Of a stretch of 38,253 nucleotides of DNA, positions 7,774 through 16,086 are shown in pieces (the first letter of the stretch is position 1; every line of letters begins with the position of its first letter). The stretch is from Acidobacteriota bacterium (GTDB lineage Bacteria > Acidobacteriota > Vicinamibacteria > Vicinamibacterales > UBA8438), in the NCBI GenBank assembly GCA_009861545.1, contig VXME01000006.1:1-38253 (forward strand). Reading direction: 5' to 3'. The translations under genes were made by a program, and so were the position numbers. The notes beneath the pieces are model-generated. The model did not search any database. It saw only the letters and a program-made list of their open reading frames with translations, and was not told the origin of the DNA.

Positions 7774-7796
7774 AGCGCGACCGCAGCGGTCGCGTT
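7774..7796 (+). terminator. strong hairpin in intergenic region
   Basis: CGCGACC (7776-7782) and GGTCGCG (7788-7794) form a perfect stem around GCAGC, extended by an A-T pair and a G-T wobble at the base. It lies 65 bases after the DUF6152 stop. The short TT tail makes a Rho-independent terminator possible but not certain; it may be part of the adjacent repeat array. Confidence 0.4.
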
Positions 7797-7803
7797 CGGC
7801 GAC

Positions 7804-7859
7804 GATTGTCGGGCTAGGAGTCTTCGCCGTAGATTGTCGGGCTGGGAGTCTTGCGCCGC
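7804..7859 (+). repeat. two tandem 28-bp direct repeats related to the 7706 hairpin
   Basis: GATTGTCGGGCTAGGAGTC (from 7804) recurs exactly 28 bases later as GATTGTCGGGCTGGGAGTC (from 7832), each followed by TTCGCCG or TTGCGCCG. The second half of each unit matches the arm of the 7706 hairpin (CTAGGAGTCTGCGCCG). They look like partial or decayed copies of the same repeat. Confidence 0.6.
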
Positions 7860-7929
7860 TACCCGGCGAGCGGAGGGAGTTCTCCGGCGCGCGCTGCGAC
7901 GCGCGCGCCCCGTCCCGGAGGTGATCATC

Positions 7930-8712
7930 GTGTCCACGTGGTCCATGCCGGTTGTCGTCGCGGCCGTCTGTCTTTGTCTGTTCGGGGCGCCGCCGGCGGC
8001 CGCGCAGACGCCATCCGGCGCCGCGGAAGCGTACACGCCGCCGCGCACGCCGGACGGGCAGCCCGACCTGCAGGGCATCTGGCAGGCGCTCAACACCGCC
8101 GCCTGGGACATCCAGGACCACCGGCCGAGCGCCGGGGTACCGGCCGGCCAGGGGGTCGTCGACGGGAACGAGATCCCGTACCAGCCGTGGGCGCAGGCGC
8201 AGAAGCAGGAGAACTACGAGAATCGGCTCACCGCGGATCCCAATCGGCAGTGCTATCTGCCGGGCGTGCCGCGGATCACCTACATGCCGTATCCCTTCCA
8301 GATTCTCCAGTTCTCCGACCGCGTCCTGATCCTGTACGAGTACGTGCACGCCTCGCGCACCGTCTACATGGACGGCAGCCCGCACCCGGAGGGGCACATC
8401 GATTTCTGGATGGGGGACTCGCGCGGGCGCTGGGAGGGCGACACGCTGGTGGTCGACGTGATCCACTTCAACGACCGGACGTGGTTCGACGACGCCGGCA
8501 ATTTCCACAGCGAAGCCCTGCACGTGGTCGAGCGCTACACGCCGACCGGGCCGGATCACCTGCGCTACGAGGTCACCATAGAGGACCCGAAGGTGTTCAC
8601 GCGGCCCTGGACGATGTCCATGCCCCTCTATCGCCGGCAGGAAGCGAACGTCCAGCTCCTGGAGTACGAGTGCTTCGCCTACTCCGAGGAGGAGCTGGCG
8701 GCCGACAAGTGA
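7930..8712 (+). CDS. exported PDLQGIW-family protein (260 aa), function unknown
   Basis: GTG at 7930 is preceded by GGAGGTGAT (from 7917), a near-perfect ribosome site; the frame is open further upstream but without support. A signal peptide (about residues 1-27, ending AAAQT) is followed by DGQPDLQGIWQ. The core SRGRWEGDTLVVDVIHFND and the following RYEVTIEDPKVFTRPWT are nearly identical to those of the next gene, 31 bases downstream, so the two are tandem paralogues and probably one operon. The conserved Arg/Glu/Asp-rich core may be a binding or catalytic surface; no known enzyme family is recognised. Confidence 0.87.
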   Translation: MSTWSMPVVVAAVCLCLFGAPPAAAQTPSGAAEAYTPPRTPDGQPDLQGIWQALNTAAWDIQDHRPSAGVPAGQGVVDGNEIPYQPWAQAQKQENYENRLTADPNRQCYLPGVPRITYMPYPFQILQFSDRVLILYEYVHASRTVYMDGSPHPEGHIDFWMGDSRGRWEGDTLVVDVIHFNDRTWFDDAGNFHSEALHVVERYTPTGPDHLRYEVTIEDPKVFTRPWTMSMPLYRRQEANVQLLEYECFAYSEEELAADK

Positions 8713-8743
8713 TCCGACGGCGCGATTGTCGATGGAGGATCCG

Positions 8744-9712
8744 ATGAGCAGAAGGTGCATCCGAGCCGCGGTCGCGGCAGCGACTCTCGTCGCCACGGCG
8801 TGGCTGGCGCCCCAGCCGGCGGTTGGACCGGGCGGCGCCGGGCAGCTTCTCGCGGTGGTCGAAGCGGCCGGCGCGCGCGGCGAGGGCTCCGGCGAGGGCG
8901 GCGGGCAGGCGACGGATCTGCCGCGCACGGCGGACGGACATCCCGACATGCAGGGCTATTGGGACGGTGGTCCGGCCAATGCTTCGCACAGCATCGAGGA
9001 CGGCTGCTGCGATGCCATCCACGCCCGGATGCAGAGCCGGGGTCCGGAGCGGCTCGGACTGCCCTTCCAGTTGATCGTCGATCCTCCGGACGGGCGGATC
9101 CCCTACCGGCCGTGGGCGGCGGAGAAGCGCGTCGAGTTCCTGTTCGACATGGAGACGCCGACCGAGCTCTCGCACATCGATCCCGAGGACCGCTGCCTGC
9201 TGAACGGGGTGCCGCGCAGCAACTACCGCGGGGACATCGAGATCCGTCAGAACGGCAGCCACGTGGTGATGCTCTACGAGTGGGCCCACGCCTACCGGGT
9301 CGTGCCGATGGACGGCCGTCCCCACATCGGCAGGGACATCGCGCTGTTCAACGGCGATTCGCGGGGCCGCTGGGAGGGCGACACCCTGGTCGTCGACGTG
9401 ACCAACTTCAACGACGTGCCGTGGATCGACTCGCACGGCAGCTTCTACAGCGAGCAACTCCACGTGGTGGAGCGCTGGCGCATGCTCGACGCCGACACTC
9501 TCCGCTACGAGGCCACCATCGAGGACCCGGCGGTGTTCACGCAGCCCTGGACGCTGGCGTTCGACATGGGACGCATCGGCGGCGAGGGCTACGAGTTCTA
9601 CGAAGAGGCGTGCTGGGAAGGGGTCACCAACCGGCGCCGGCTGGCCGCGGGACGGATAGCCGTCGCCAACGGCGAGCGCTTCATGCACACGCACGAGGAT
9701 CCGCAGCAGTAG
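8744..9712 (+). CDS. exported PDMQGYW-family protein (322 aa), function unknown
   Basis: The ATG at 8744 follows GGAGG at 8734-8738 (5-base spacing). A signal peptide (about residues 1-25) is followed by a low-complexity Gly/Glu linker, then DGHPDMQGYWDGG. The family core SRGRWEGDTLVVDVTNFND and RYEATIEDPAVFTQPWT match the upstream paralogue. An insertion of about 40 residues with a Cys-Cys pair (EDGCCDAIHARM) near residue 90 is absent from the shorter upstream copy. This and the preceding gene form a tandem pair, likely co-transcribed. Confidence 0.87.
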   Translation: MSRRCIRAAVAAATLVATAWLAPQPAVGPGGAGQLLAVVEAAGARGEGSGEGGGQATDLPRTADGHPDMQGYWDGGPANASHSIEDGCCDAIHARMQSRGPERLGLPFQLIVDPPDGRIPYRPWAAEKRVEFLFDMETPTELSHIDPEDRCLLNGVPRSNYRGDIEIRQNGSHVVMLYEWAHAYRVVPMDGRPHIGRDIALFNGDSRGRWEGDTLVVDVTNFNDVPWIDSHGSFYSEQLHVVERWRMLDADTLRYEATIEDPAVFTQPWTLAFDMGRIGGEGYEFYEEACWEGVTNRRRLAAGRIAVANGERFMHTHEDPQQ

Positions 9713-9843
9713 GCTGTCCGGCGGCCGTCGGGTTCGGGCACCGGTTGCTCTCGCGTGTGCAGAGCCGGCCCGACCATGTCGGGGCCTGCGCCGCCGTGGC
9801 GTTACGTCCCGCGTTAAGGTGCACCGGGGATCGTTTCGACCCG

Positions 9844-10521
9844 ATGCCGCTGCACACCGCCGACGCGTTGATTCTACGGACCTACAAACTGGGCGAGGCG
9901 GATCGCATCGTCGTGTTCCTGACCGCCGACCGGGGCAAGCGCCGCGGCGTCGCGAAAGGGGCACGCCGGACCCGCTCCTCGTTCTCCGGCGCGCTGGAGC
10001 CGATGACGCGGGGGCGCGTCGCCTACTTCGAACGGGAACGGCGCGAGTTGGTGCGGCTGCGTTACGTGGAGCCGGTCTGCTCGCCGCTGGCCAGCGACAG
10101 CGTGGAGGCGCTCGCTCACGCGGGGTACTTCGCCGAGCTGATCGACGAATGGGCTCCGGAGGCGGATCCCAACGAGAAGTTGTTCCGGCTGGGGACCGCC
10201 GTGGTCGAGTCGCTTGCGGCCGGTATCCCCATCGGCCGGCTCGCGCGCTACTTCGAGTTCTGGCTGCTGCGGCTGCAGGGCGTCTACCCGCCGGTCACGG
10301 CTCCTCCGGACGAGGGCGGCGGGCTGTCGTCCGCCGCGATGTCGTTCCTGGCCGCGGCCCGGGTGGTCGGTCCGATGGAGCTCGGCTCTGTCGAGCTGTC
10401 CGCGGCGGCGGACCGAGAGCTCGTCCGAGTCCACCAGCGGCTGATCAGGACGCACCTGGACAAGGAGCTGAAGTCGGTGCGCGTCGTGCGATCGCTGACG
10501 CGCGCCCCGCGCGGCGATTGA
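9844..10521 (+). CDS. recO: DNA repair protein RecO (225 aa)
   Basis: RecO binds single-stranded DNA and, with RecR, loads RecA in the RecF recombination-repair pathway. The N-terminal OB-fold half begins MPLHTADALILRTYKLGEAD and continues with IVVFLTADRGKRRGVAKGAR, which is diagnostic. The C-terminal half is helical (YFAELIDEWAPE, YFEFWLLRLQGVYPP). Many RecO proteins carry a four-cysteine zinc site after the 'YPP' segment; here it is absent (only one cysteine in the protein), as in some proteobacterial RecO. Length is slightly short for the family but complete. No recO partner genes are nearby; the next gene encodes an unrelated hydrolase. Confidence 0.92.
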   Translation: MPLHTADALILRTYKLGEADRIVVFLTADRGKRRGVAKGARRTRSSFSGALEPMTRGRVAYFERERRELVRLRYVEPVCSPLASDSVEALAHAGYFAELIDEWAPEADPNEKLFRLGTAVVESLAAGIPIGRLARYFEFWLLRLQGVYPPVTAPPDEGGGLSSAAMSFLAAARVVGPMELGSVELSAAADRELVRVHQRLIRTHLDKELKSVRVVRSLTRAPRGD

Positions 10522-10714
10522 GACGGTCTCCCGCCAACTGACGGCGCCGGGCGGGTCGGACGGCTGGCCGATGCCGCCGCCGTCAAGAGGCGCGGACGGG
10601 CTCGCCGTTTCGGCTTCTGTCGCCGGCCGCCTTGACACGTGCCAAGTTGGCGGCAAGACTGCTTTCCGTCCATCCGTGCCTTCGGGACCTCGGCTCATCG
10701 CGGGAGCGTGAACC

Positions 10715-12001
10715 ATGTCGCGGCCTGTCGTCTCGTTATCGGTGGCGTTCGCGATGGCTCTGGGGATGGGCCTGCTCGTGGTCGAGCCCTTCTCGCCGGG
10801 CGCTGACGAAGCGCTGCACGCAGCGGCCGGCCAGAGTGCCGCGGCCGAGGTCGAGCCGTTCACGATCGACGTCTCGGAAGAGATCCTCGTGGACCTGCGC
10901 GAGCGCCTGATGCGCGCCCGCCTGCCGGACGAGCCGGAAGGCGTCGGGTGGCAGCTCGGGATGAACCAGGCCTACCTGCAGCAGCTCATCGAGTACTGGC
11001 GCGACGAGTTCGACTGGCGGGAGCAGGAGCGCCGGCTCAACGAGCTCGAGCAGTTCAAGACCCGCATCGACGGCCTCGACATCCACTTCGTGCACCGCCG
11101 GTCGCCCGAGCCGGACGCGTTCCCCCTGATCCTGACCCACGGCTGGCCCGGCACGTTCGCGGAGTTCGCCAAGGTGATCGGACCGTTGACCGATCCGGTC
11201 GCCCACGGGGGCCGGGCGGAGGACGCGTTTCACGTCGTGGCGCCGTCGATACCCGGCTACGGCTTCTCGGACCGGCCGCCGCGCCTGGGGTACGGCAGGG
11301 ATCGGACCGGCGCCATCTTCGCCGAGCTGATGGCGCGCCTGGGCTACGAGCGGTACGGCGCCCAGGGCGGCGACCTCGGCGCCGGCATCAGCCGCTGGCT
11401 GGCCGTCAACGACGCCGAGCACGTGGCCGGCCTGCACCTGAACCTGTGCAGCGCCGACCCGCCCGATCCGGAGGACCCGACCGCCGGGGTGCCGCCCGAA
11501 GAGGTGGCGCTGATGCGCGAGCGCGCCGCCTTCTGGACCGACGAGGAGCGGGGCTACAGCCACATGCACGGCACAAAGCCGCAGACCCTCGGCTACAGCC
11601 TGAACGATTCGCCGGTGGGGCTGGCGGCGTGGATCGTCGAGAAGTACCGGAGCTGGTGCGACTGCAACGGCGATCCGGAGACGCGCTTCAGCAAGGACGA
11701 GCTGCTGACGACGCTCACCATCTACTGGGCCACGGAGACGGCGACCTCGGCGGCCCGCTACTACTACGAGGGCCGGCACGGGGGCAGCTCGCCGGAGCCG
11801 GCGCGCATTGAGGTGCCGACCGCCTGCGCGGCGTTTCCGGGCGAGTTCCGGTTCACGCCGCGGCGCTGGCTGGAGGCGCGCTACAACCTGGTGCGCTTCA
11901 CGATGATGCCCAGCGGGGGGCACTTCGCGGCGGCCGAGGAGCCGGAGCTGTTCGTCGACGACCTGCGGGCGTTCTTTCGAGAGCTGAGGAATCCGGGGTG
12001 A
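10715..12001 (+). CDS. secreted epoxide hydrolase, EHN-type alpha/beta hydrolase (428 aa)
   Basis: It would hydrolyse epoxides to diols through an ester intermediate, outside the cytoplasm. ATG at 10715 follows GGGAG. An N-terminal hydrophobic segment (residues 5-24) and Ala-rich linker indicate export. The epoxide hydrolase N-terminal domain covers about residues 48-155. HGWPGTFAEF supplies the oxyanion-hole HGWP motif. The nucleophile is Asp220 in QGGDLGAG, and His403 in SGGHFAA completes the charge relay. YSHMHGTKPQT carries a tyrosine typical of this group. The length fits the microsomal-type epoxide hydrolase family, plus a signal peptide. Natural substrate unknown. Confidence 0.9.
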   Translation: MSRPVVSLSVAFAMALGMGLLVVEPFSPGADEALHAAAGQSAAAEVEPFTIDVSEEILVDLRERLMRARLPDEPEGVGWQLGMNQAYLQQLIEYWRDEFDWREQERRLNELEQFKTRIDGLDIHFVHRRSPEPDAFPLILTHGWPGTFAEFAKVIGPLTDPVAHGGRAEDAFHVVAPSIPGYGFSDRPPRLGYGRDRTGAIFAELMARLGYERYGAQGGDLGAGISRWLAVNDAEHVAGLHLNLCSADPPDPEDPTAGVPPEEVALMRERAAFWTDEERGYSHMHGTKPQTLGYSLNDSPVGLAAWIVEKYRSWCDCNGDPETRFSKDELLTTLTIYWATETATSAARYYYEGRHGGSSPEPARIEVPTACAAFPGEFRFTPRRWLEARYNLVRFTMMPSGGHFAAAEEPELFVDDLRAFFRELRNPG

Positions 12002-12009
12002 ACACCCGC

Positions 12010-12031
12010 CGCCGGCTGTCGGTCGCCGGCG
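12010..12031. terminator. hairpin between convergent genes, candidate bidirectional terminator
   Basis: CGCCGGC (12010-12016) and GCCGGCG (12025-12031) form a perfect 7-bp stem with an 8-base loop. It fills the 30-base gap between the convergent epoxide hydrolase (stop 12001) and PQQ dehydrogenase (stop 12032). There is no T-run, so termination strength is uncertain. Confidence 0.45.
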
Positions 12032-14020
12032 TCACTGCGGCAGCGCCATCGCGACCAGCTCGCTCCCCATGTCGTCCCAGCCGACGGTGGCGATGATGTA
12101 CTGGCGGCCGTCGACCATGTAGGTCATCGGCGCGCCGGTGGTGCCGCCCGGCAGCTCGATCTCCCACACGATCTCGCCGGTCGCCTTGTCGTAGGCGCGG
12201 AACGTCTTGCCGCCGGGGCCGTTCCACCACTGCGGCAGCGTCGCCACGCCGGTGTTGCCCCCCTCGCCGAGGAAGACCAGCGATTTGGTCACCAGCACCG
12301 ACGCGCGTCCGCCCTGGCCGAGCCACGGCAGGTCGAGGTCGCGCAGCGCCGGGTGGTCCCGCGGTCCCTCGCCGTTGGGGACCTGCCAGGCGATGTCGCC
12401 GGCGTTCAGATCGATGGCGGTGAGGCGGCCGTACGGCGGCTTGAACATCGACAGCCCCTGCGGGCCGATCAACGGCGTGTACCGCTGACGGACCAGCCGC
12501 ACGTCGGCGCGCGGGTGCTCGGACGGGGTGAGCGCGACCACGTTCTGGCTGTAGGCGGAAGGGACGTAGAGCACGCCGGTTTCCGGATCGAACCCGGCCC
12601 CGCTCCAGCTCGCCCCACCGGCGGTCCCGGGGCTGAAGATGGTCCCCTGCTTCGCGCCGGGGCTCTCTTCGAGCACGATCGGGGCGGTGAACATCGGTCC
12701 CCAGACGTACCGGTCCAGGATCTCGATGGCTTCCTGCCGCAGCTCGGGGGTGAAGTCGATGAGGTCGTCGACGGTCACCCCCTGCAGCTCGAACGGCGGC
12801 GGCTTGGTGGGGAAGGGCTGCGTCGGCGAGAGCTGCTCGCCCGGCACGTCGGACGCCGGAACCGCCCGCTCCTCGATCGGCCAGACCGGCTCGCCGGTGG
12901 CGCGGTCGAAGACGTACACGAACGCCTGCTTGCTCGGCTGGGCGACCGCCTTGATCGGCCGGCCGTCGACGGTGATATCGACCAGCACCGCGGAGGAGGC
13001 GAAGTCGTAGTCCCAGACGCCGTGGTGGATTGCCTGGAAGTGCCAGATGCGCTCGCCGGTCCGGGCGTCGACGGCGACCAGGCTCTCCGAGAACAGGTTG
13101 TCGCCCGGTCGATGTCCGCCGTAGTAGTCGTTGGTCGGCGTCGACAGCGGCAGATAGACGATGCCCAGCTCCGGGTCGCCGGTCGGGTGCGCCCACATGT
13201 TGGTGTTGCCGCTGTACTCCCACGACACGCGGTCGTCGACCGGGTCGACGCCCCACGTCTCTACCCCGAACTCGTTCTCCAGCGGGATGGTGTGGAATGT
13301 CCAGAGGTGCTCGCCCGTCCGCACGTCGAACCCGCGGACGTCGCCGCGCGGCGATTCCTTGTTGGCGACCCGCTGGTTGGTGGTGATGTCCTCGACGTAG
13401 GAGCCGATGACGACCACGTCGTTGACGATGACCGGGGCCGAGTTCCAGTAGAACTCCGGGAACGGGCGGATGAGGCCGAGCCGCAGGTCCACCTCGCCCG
13501 ATTCGCCGAAACCGGCGTCCCGCTCGCCCGTACGGGCGTCGACGGACACGAGCTTCGGGCCCAGCGTGGCGAGGACCCGCGCCTCCTCGCCGTCGGTCCA
13601 CCAGGCGATGCCGCGCGTCTGGCGCACTCGCACGCCGTCGCTCGGCCCGGTGTTCCAGAGCACCTCCCCGGTGGTCGGCTCCAGCGCCGCGATGGTGCCC
13701 AGGCCGGTGCTGAAGTAGAGCATCCCGCCCGCCATCAGCGGGGTAGTTTGCGATCCGACCGGGCCGCGCGTGGCGTCGCCGTCGCGGATGGCGTCGGGGA
13801 TGACCGGTTGCCGCCAGACGATCTCCACGTCGCTCACGTTCTCGGCGTTGATCTGGTCGAGCGCGGAGTACTTCGTGCCCGCCTGGTCGGCCGCGTAGGA
13901 CGGCCATTCGACGGTCTGGCCGGCCGCGGGCGCGGCGAGACCGAGCACGAGGGCCGATGCCGGAGCCAGAACGCGGGTCGCTACGGCGGCCAGACCGATT
14001 CGGGTTGCGACGTGACGCAT
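12032..14020 (-). CDS. exported PQQ-dependent dehydrogenase-type beta-propeller protein (662 aa)
   Basis: Family members use pyrroloquinoline quinone to oxidise alcohols or sugars in the periplasm. ATG at 14020 is preceded by AAAGGAGGT (5-base spacing). A signal peptide (about residues 1-35, ending APAAGQ) precedes WPSYAADQAGTKYSALDQI, the typical opening of the fold. Propeller blades with W-docking motifs recur: AALEPTTGEVLWNT, VAVDARTGERIWHFQ, YDKATGEIVWEIEL. The segment AIHHGVWDYDF lies in the region that binds PQQ and metal in this family. No CxxCH heme site is seen, so electrons must pass to a separate carrier. It is clearly paralogous to the gene starting at 36821. Substrate not deducible. 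Confidence 0.88.
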   Translation of the reverse strand: MRHVATRIGLAAVATRVLAPASALVLGLAAPAAGQTVEWPSYAADQAGTKYSALDQINAENVSDVEIVWRQPVIPDAIRDGDATRGPVGSQTTPLMAGGMLYFSTGLGTIAALEPTTGEVLWNTGPSDGVRVRQTRGIAWWTDGEEARVLATLGPKLVSVDARTGERDAGFGESGEVDLRLGLIRPFPEFYWNSAPVIVNDVVVIGSYVEDITTNQRVANKESPRGDVRGFDVRTGEHLWTFHTIPLENEFGVETWGVDPVDDRVSWEYSGNTNMWAHPTGDPELGIVYLPLSTPTNDYYGGHRPGDNLFSESLVAVDARTGERIWHFQAIHHGVWDYDFASSAVLVDITVDGRPIKAVAQPSKQAFVYVFDRATGEPVWPIEERAVPASDVPGEQLSPTQPFPTKPPPFELQGVTVDDLIDFTPELRQEAIEILDRYVWGPMFTAPIVLEESPGAKQGTIFSPGTAGGASWSGAGFDPETGVLYVPSAYSQNVVALTPSEHPRADVRLVRQRYTPLIGPQGLSMFKPPYGRLTAIDLNAGDIAWQVPNGEGPRDHPALRDLDLPWLGQGGRASVLVTKSLVFLGEGGNTGVATLPQWWNGPGGKTFRAYDKATGEIVWEIELPGGTTGAPMTYMVDGRQYIIATVGWDDMGSELVAMALPQ

Positions 14021-14139
14021 CTCGACCTCCTTTGCCGAACGGAAGTCAGTGTACCGTCAACCCGGACTATGGGAAACGCCGTGGAAGCATCGGTTTCTTC
14101 CGGAACCCGGAGTTCGCCACGGACTCCCGGACGATGGTG

Positions 14140-14757
14140 TCACTCGATCTCCATCGGCAGTCGCACGTCCGTGTCTCCGCCGATGACCAGCGTGTAGGTG
14201 CCTCTCTCCCACGTCCCGGTCGGCGAGGCGAAGTACAGGTGGCCCCGCGCGCAGGGTCCGCTCCGAGCGGCGTAGACCTCCGTTTGTCGGATGCCGTTGT
14301 CGACGAAGAACCGGAAGCCGTGCGTGGGTCGACAGCGGCCGCGGGGAAGGTAATCTGTGACCGGATCCATCGCGAGCGTATGGAGCTGCAAATGCAATGG
14401 AAGCAGCTCGGCACGGGCCCGCCGGTAGTCGCGTTGCGAGGTCAGCGGTACCTCCACGCCGTTCGGCCGTACGATGGAGAAGTCACGGCGCGCGACTGTC
14501 ACCGCGCTACCCGACAGGACTTGTATTCCTACGTCGATGAGCAGCCACTTCGGGTCGTGGTCGCCCCAGGAATAGTGGTGCGCCGCGACGATATGAAGAC
14601 GGTCGCTCTTGTATTCCACCGCGTTGCGCTCGACCTGGTTGGCTGCGTCCGGTCGAACGACCGCGTCGGTCTGCGCGCGAAGCTCGCCGGTGGACGGCAC
14701 ACCGGCGAGCAGGACGGCGACGAACGCGGTAGCGGCCGCGATACCCAGGGCACGCAT
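14140..14757 (-). CDS. exported two-cysteine protein of unnamed family, tandem copy 1 (205 aa)
   Basis: ATG at 14757 gives a signal peptide (MRALGIAAATAFVAVLLAG, cleavage near LRAQT). The mature part follows the pattern shared with the next two genes: AVEYKSDRLHIVAAHHY, DPKWLLIDVGIQVLSG, VARRDFSIVRPNG, FRFFVDNGIRQTEV, FASPTGTWERGTYTLVIGG, ending RLPMEIE. Two conserved cysteines (GRCRP and GPCARG) could form a disulphide in the periplasm. It appears to be an all-beta domain. The gene starts 10 bases after the stop of copy 2 and has a weak ribosome site, so it probably depends on upstream translation. No known family is recognised. Confidence 0.85.
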   Translation of the reverse strand: MRALGIAAATAFVAVLLAGVPSTGELRAQTDAVVRPDAANQVERNAVEYKSDRLHIVAAHHYSWGDHDPKWLLIDVGIQVLSGSAVTVARRDFSIVRPNGVEVPLTSQRDYRRARAELLPLHLQLHTLAMDPVTDYLPRGRCRPTHGFRFFVDNGIRQTEVYAARSGPCARGHLYFASPTGTWERGTYTLVIGGDTDVRLPMEIE

Positions 14758-14767
14758 GGGTTGTGTC

Positions 14768-15379
14768 TCAATCGATGTCGAACGGCAGCCGTATGTCCGT
14801 GTCGCCGTCGATGACCAGCGTGTAGGTGCCACCGCCCCACGCGCCGTCGGGCGCCTCGAAGAACAGGTCGCCCCGGACGCACGAGCCCTGCCAGCTCGCG
14901 TGGACTTCGGTTTGTCGCAGCTCCCCGGTGGGGACGAAGAACCGGAAGTTGTGGTCTGCGCAGGGGACCGGGAAGAAGCCCGCGATCGGTCGCTCTCGCG
15001 TGTGGAGCTGCAGCATCATGGGCCTCAACTGCCGATGGGCGCGCCGGAAAGCGGGCAGGGTGCTCAGCGGCACACGCAGGTCGTCTGGTCCCTCGATGGA
15101 GAAGTCGCGGCGCGCCACCCTGATCGGGTCGCCCGACCTGACGTCCATCGCGACGTCGACGAGCAGCCACCTGGGGTCGTTGTTCTCTGGAAAATAGTAG
15201 TGCACCGCGACGACCTGCAGGCGGTCGCTGGTGTATTCGACGATGTCTCGTCCCGGACGCTTTATTTCATGGGGTTCGTCGACCGTCGCTTCCAGCGCCG
15301 GGTGTTCGGCCGTGAGTGGTGGCGCGGCGAGCAGGACGGCAGCGAGCACGAGGACGGTAGCGATGAGCGGGGAACGCAT
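14768..15379 (-). CDS. exported two-cysteine protein of unnamed family, tandem copy 2 (203 aa)
   Basis: ATG at 15379 follows GGGAGATGA. A signal peptide (residues 1-24, MRSPLIATVLVLAAVLLAA) precedes the shared domain: VEYTSDRLQVVAVHYYF, DPRWLLVDVAMDVRSG, VARRDFSIEGPDD, FRFFVPTGELRQTEV, FFEAPDGAWGGGTYTLVIDG, ending RLPFDID. The two conserved cysteines are VPCADH and GSCVRG. This copy is more diverged from copies 1 and 3 in the C-terminal half. Middle gene of a three-gene tandem array read leftward. Function unknown. Confidence 0.85.
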   Translation of the reverse strand: MRSPLIATVLVLAAVLLAAPPLTAEHPALEATVDEPHEIKRPGRDIVEYTSDRLQVVAVHYYFPENNDPRWLLVDVAMDVRSGDPIRVARRDFSIEGPDDLRVPLSTLPAFRRAHRQLRPMMLQLHTRERPIAGFFPVPCADHNFRFFVPTGELRQTEVHASWQGSCVRGDLFFEAPDGAWGGGTYTLVIDGDTDIRLPFDID

Positions 15380-15453
15380 CTGGTCATCTCCCAACCCAGG
15401 CGCGGCATCTCTCTCCATCGTAGCGGAATTCAGCCGCTACGGACTGCCGAGTG

Positions 15454-16056
15454 TCAGTGGATCTCGATTGGCAGGCGTGCGTCCGCGTCACCGCCGATGA
15501 CCAGCGTGTACGTGCCACTGCTCCAAGTGCCCGTGGGCGAGGCGAAGAACAGGTCACCCCGGAGGCACCCGCCTAGGAAGGCATCGACCACGGTGTGCCG
15601 GATGCCGCTGTCGACGAAGAATCGGAAGTCGTTTATGGCGTACCGTGCGCACCCCCCGCCCGAGAAGTAGTCGCCGATCGCGTCCCGGCGGTCGTAGAGC
15701 GCAAGCAACATCGGCAGCAGCTCGGCACGAGACCGTCGGTACTCGCGCTGCGAGGCCAACGGCAGGTTCTCGCCGTCCGGCCGTACGATCGAGAAGTCGC
15801 GGCGCGCGACGGTCAGAGAGCCGCCCGACGTGACCTTTATCCCGACATCGATGAGCAGCCATCTGGGGTCTTGAGGACCTTGAAAGTAGTAGTGCGTCGC
15901 GATGATCTGCACGCGGTCATTGCGGTACTCCACGATGTCGTCTTCCAGGCGATTCACGGAACTGGACTCTTCGACAGAAGCGTCCTGGGCGCGGGCGCCG
16001 CCAGCCAGCAGGGCACCGGCAAGCACGCCGGCGAAGGCGAAGTATGGGGTCCGCAT
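15454..16056 (-). CDS. exported two-cysteine protein of unnamed family, tandem copy 3 (200 aa)
   Basis: ATG at 16056 is preceded by AAGGAGA with 6-base spacing, the best ribosome site of the three, consistent with being first in the operon. A signal peptide (MRTPYFAFAGVLAGALLAG, cleavage near ARAQD) is followed by VEYRNDRVQIIATHYYF, DPRWLLIDVGIKVTSG, VARRDFSIVRPDG, FRFFVDSGIRHTVV, FASPTGTWSSGTYTLVIGG, ending RLPIEIH. Conserved cysteines: GGGCAR and GGCLRG. Transcription probably starts in the 16057-16357 interval. Function unknown. Confidence 0.85.
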   Translation of the reverse strand: MRTPYFAFAGVLAGALLAGGARAQDASVEESSSVNRLEDDIVEYRNDRVQIIATHYYFQGPQDPRWLLIDVGIKVTSGGSLTVARRDFSIVRPDGENLPLASQREYRRSRAELLPMLLALYDRRDAIGDYFSGGGCARYAINDFRFFVDSGIRHTVVDAFLGGCLRGDLFFASPTGTWSSGTYTLVIGGDADARLPIEIH

Positions 16057-16086
16057 CGGTTGTCTCCTTGCGGGCGCGGCGGCCCC

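Noticed and set aside
7804-7859. 28-bp repeats as a possible CRISPR array
   Set aside because: Only two units directly abutting without spacers, and no cas genes; they are related to the nearby hairpin repeat.
14021-14139. TTCCCA/TACACT promoter-like boxes upstream of the first PQQ gene
   Set aside because: Match to consensus is poor and several equally weak alternatives exist in the same 120 bases.
12353-14197. 614-codon plus-strand open frame opposite the first PQQ gene
   Set aside because: Shadow frame; Val/Arg/Gly-rich and with no recognisable domain, while the minus strand encodes a textbook propeller.
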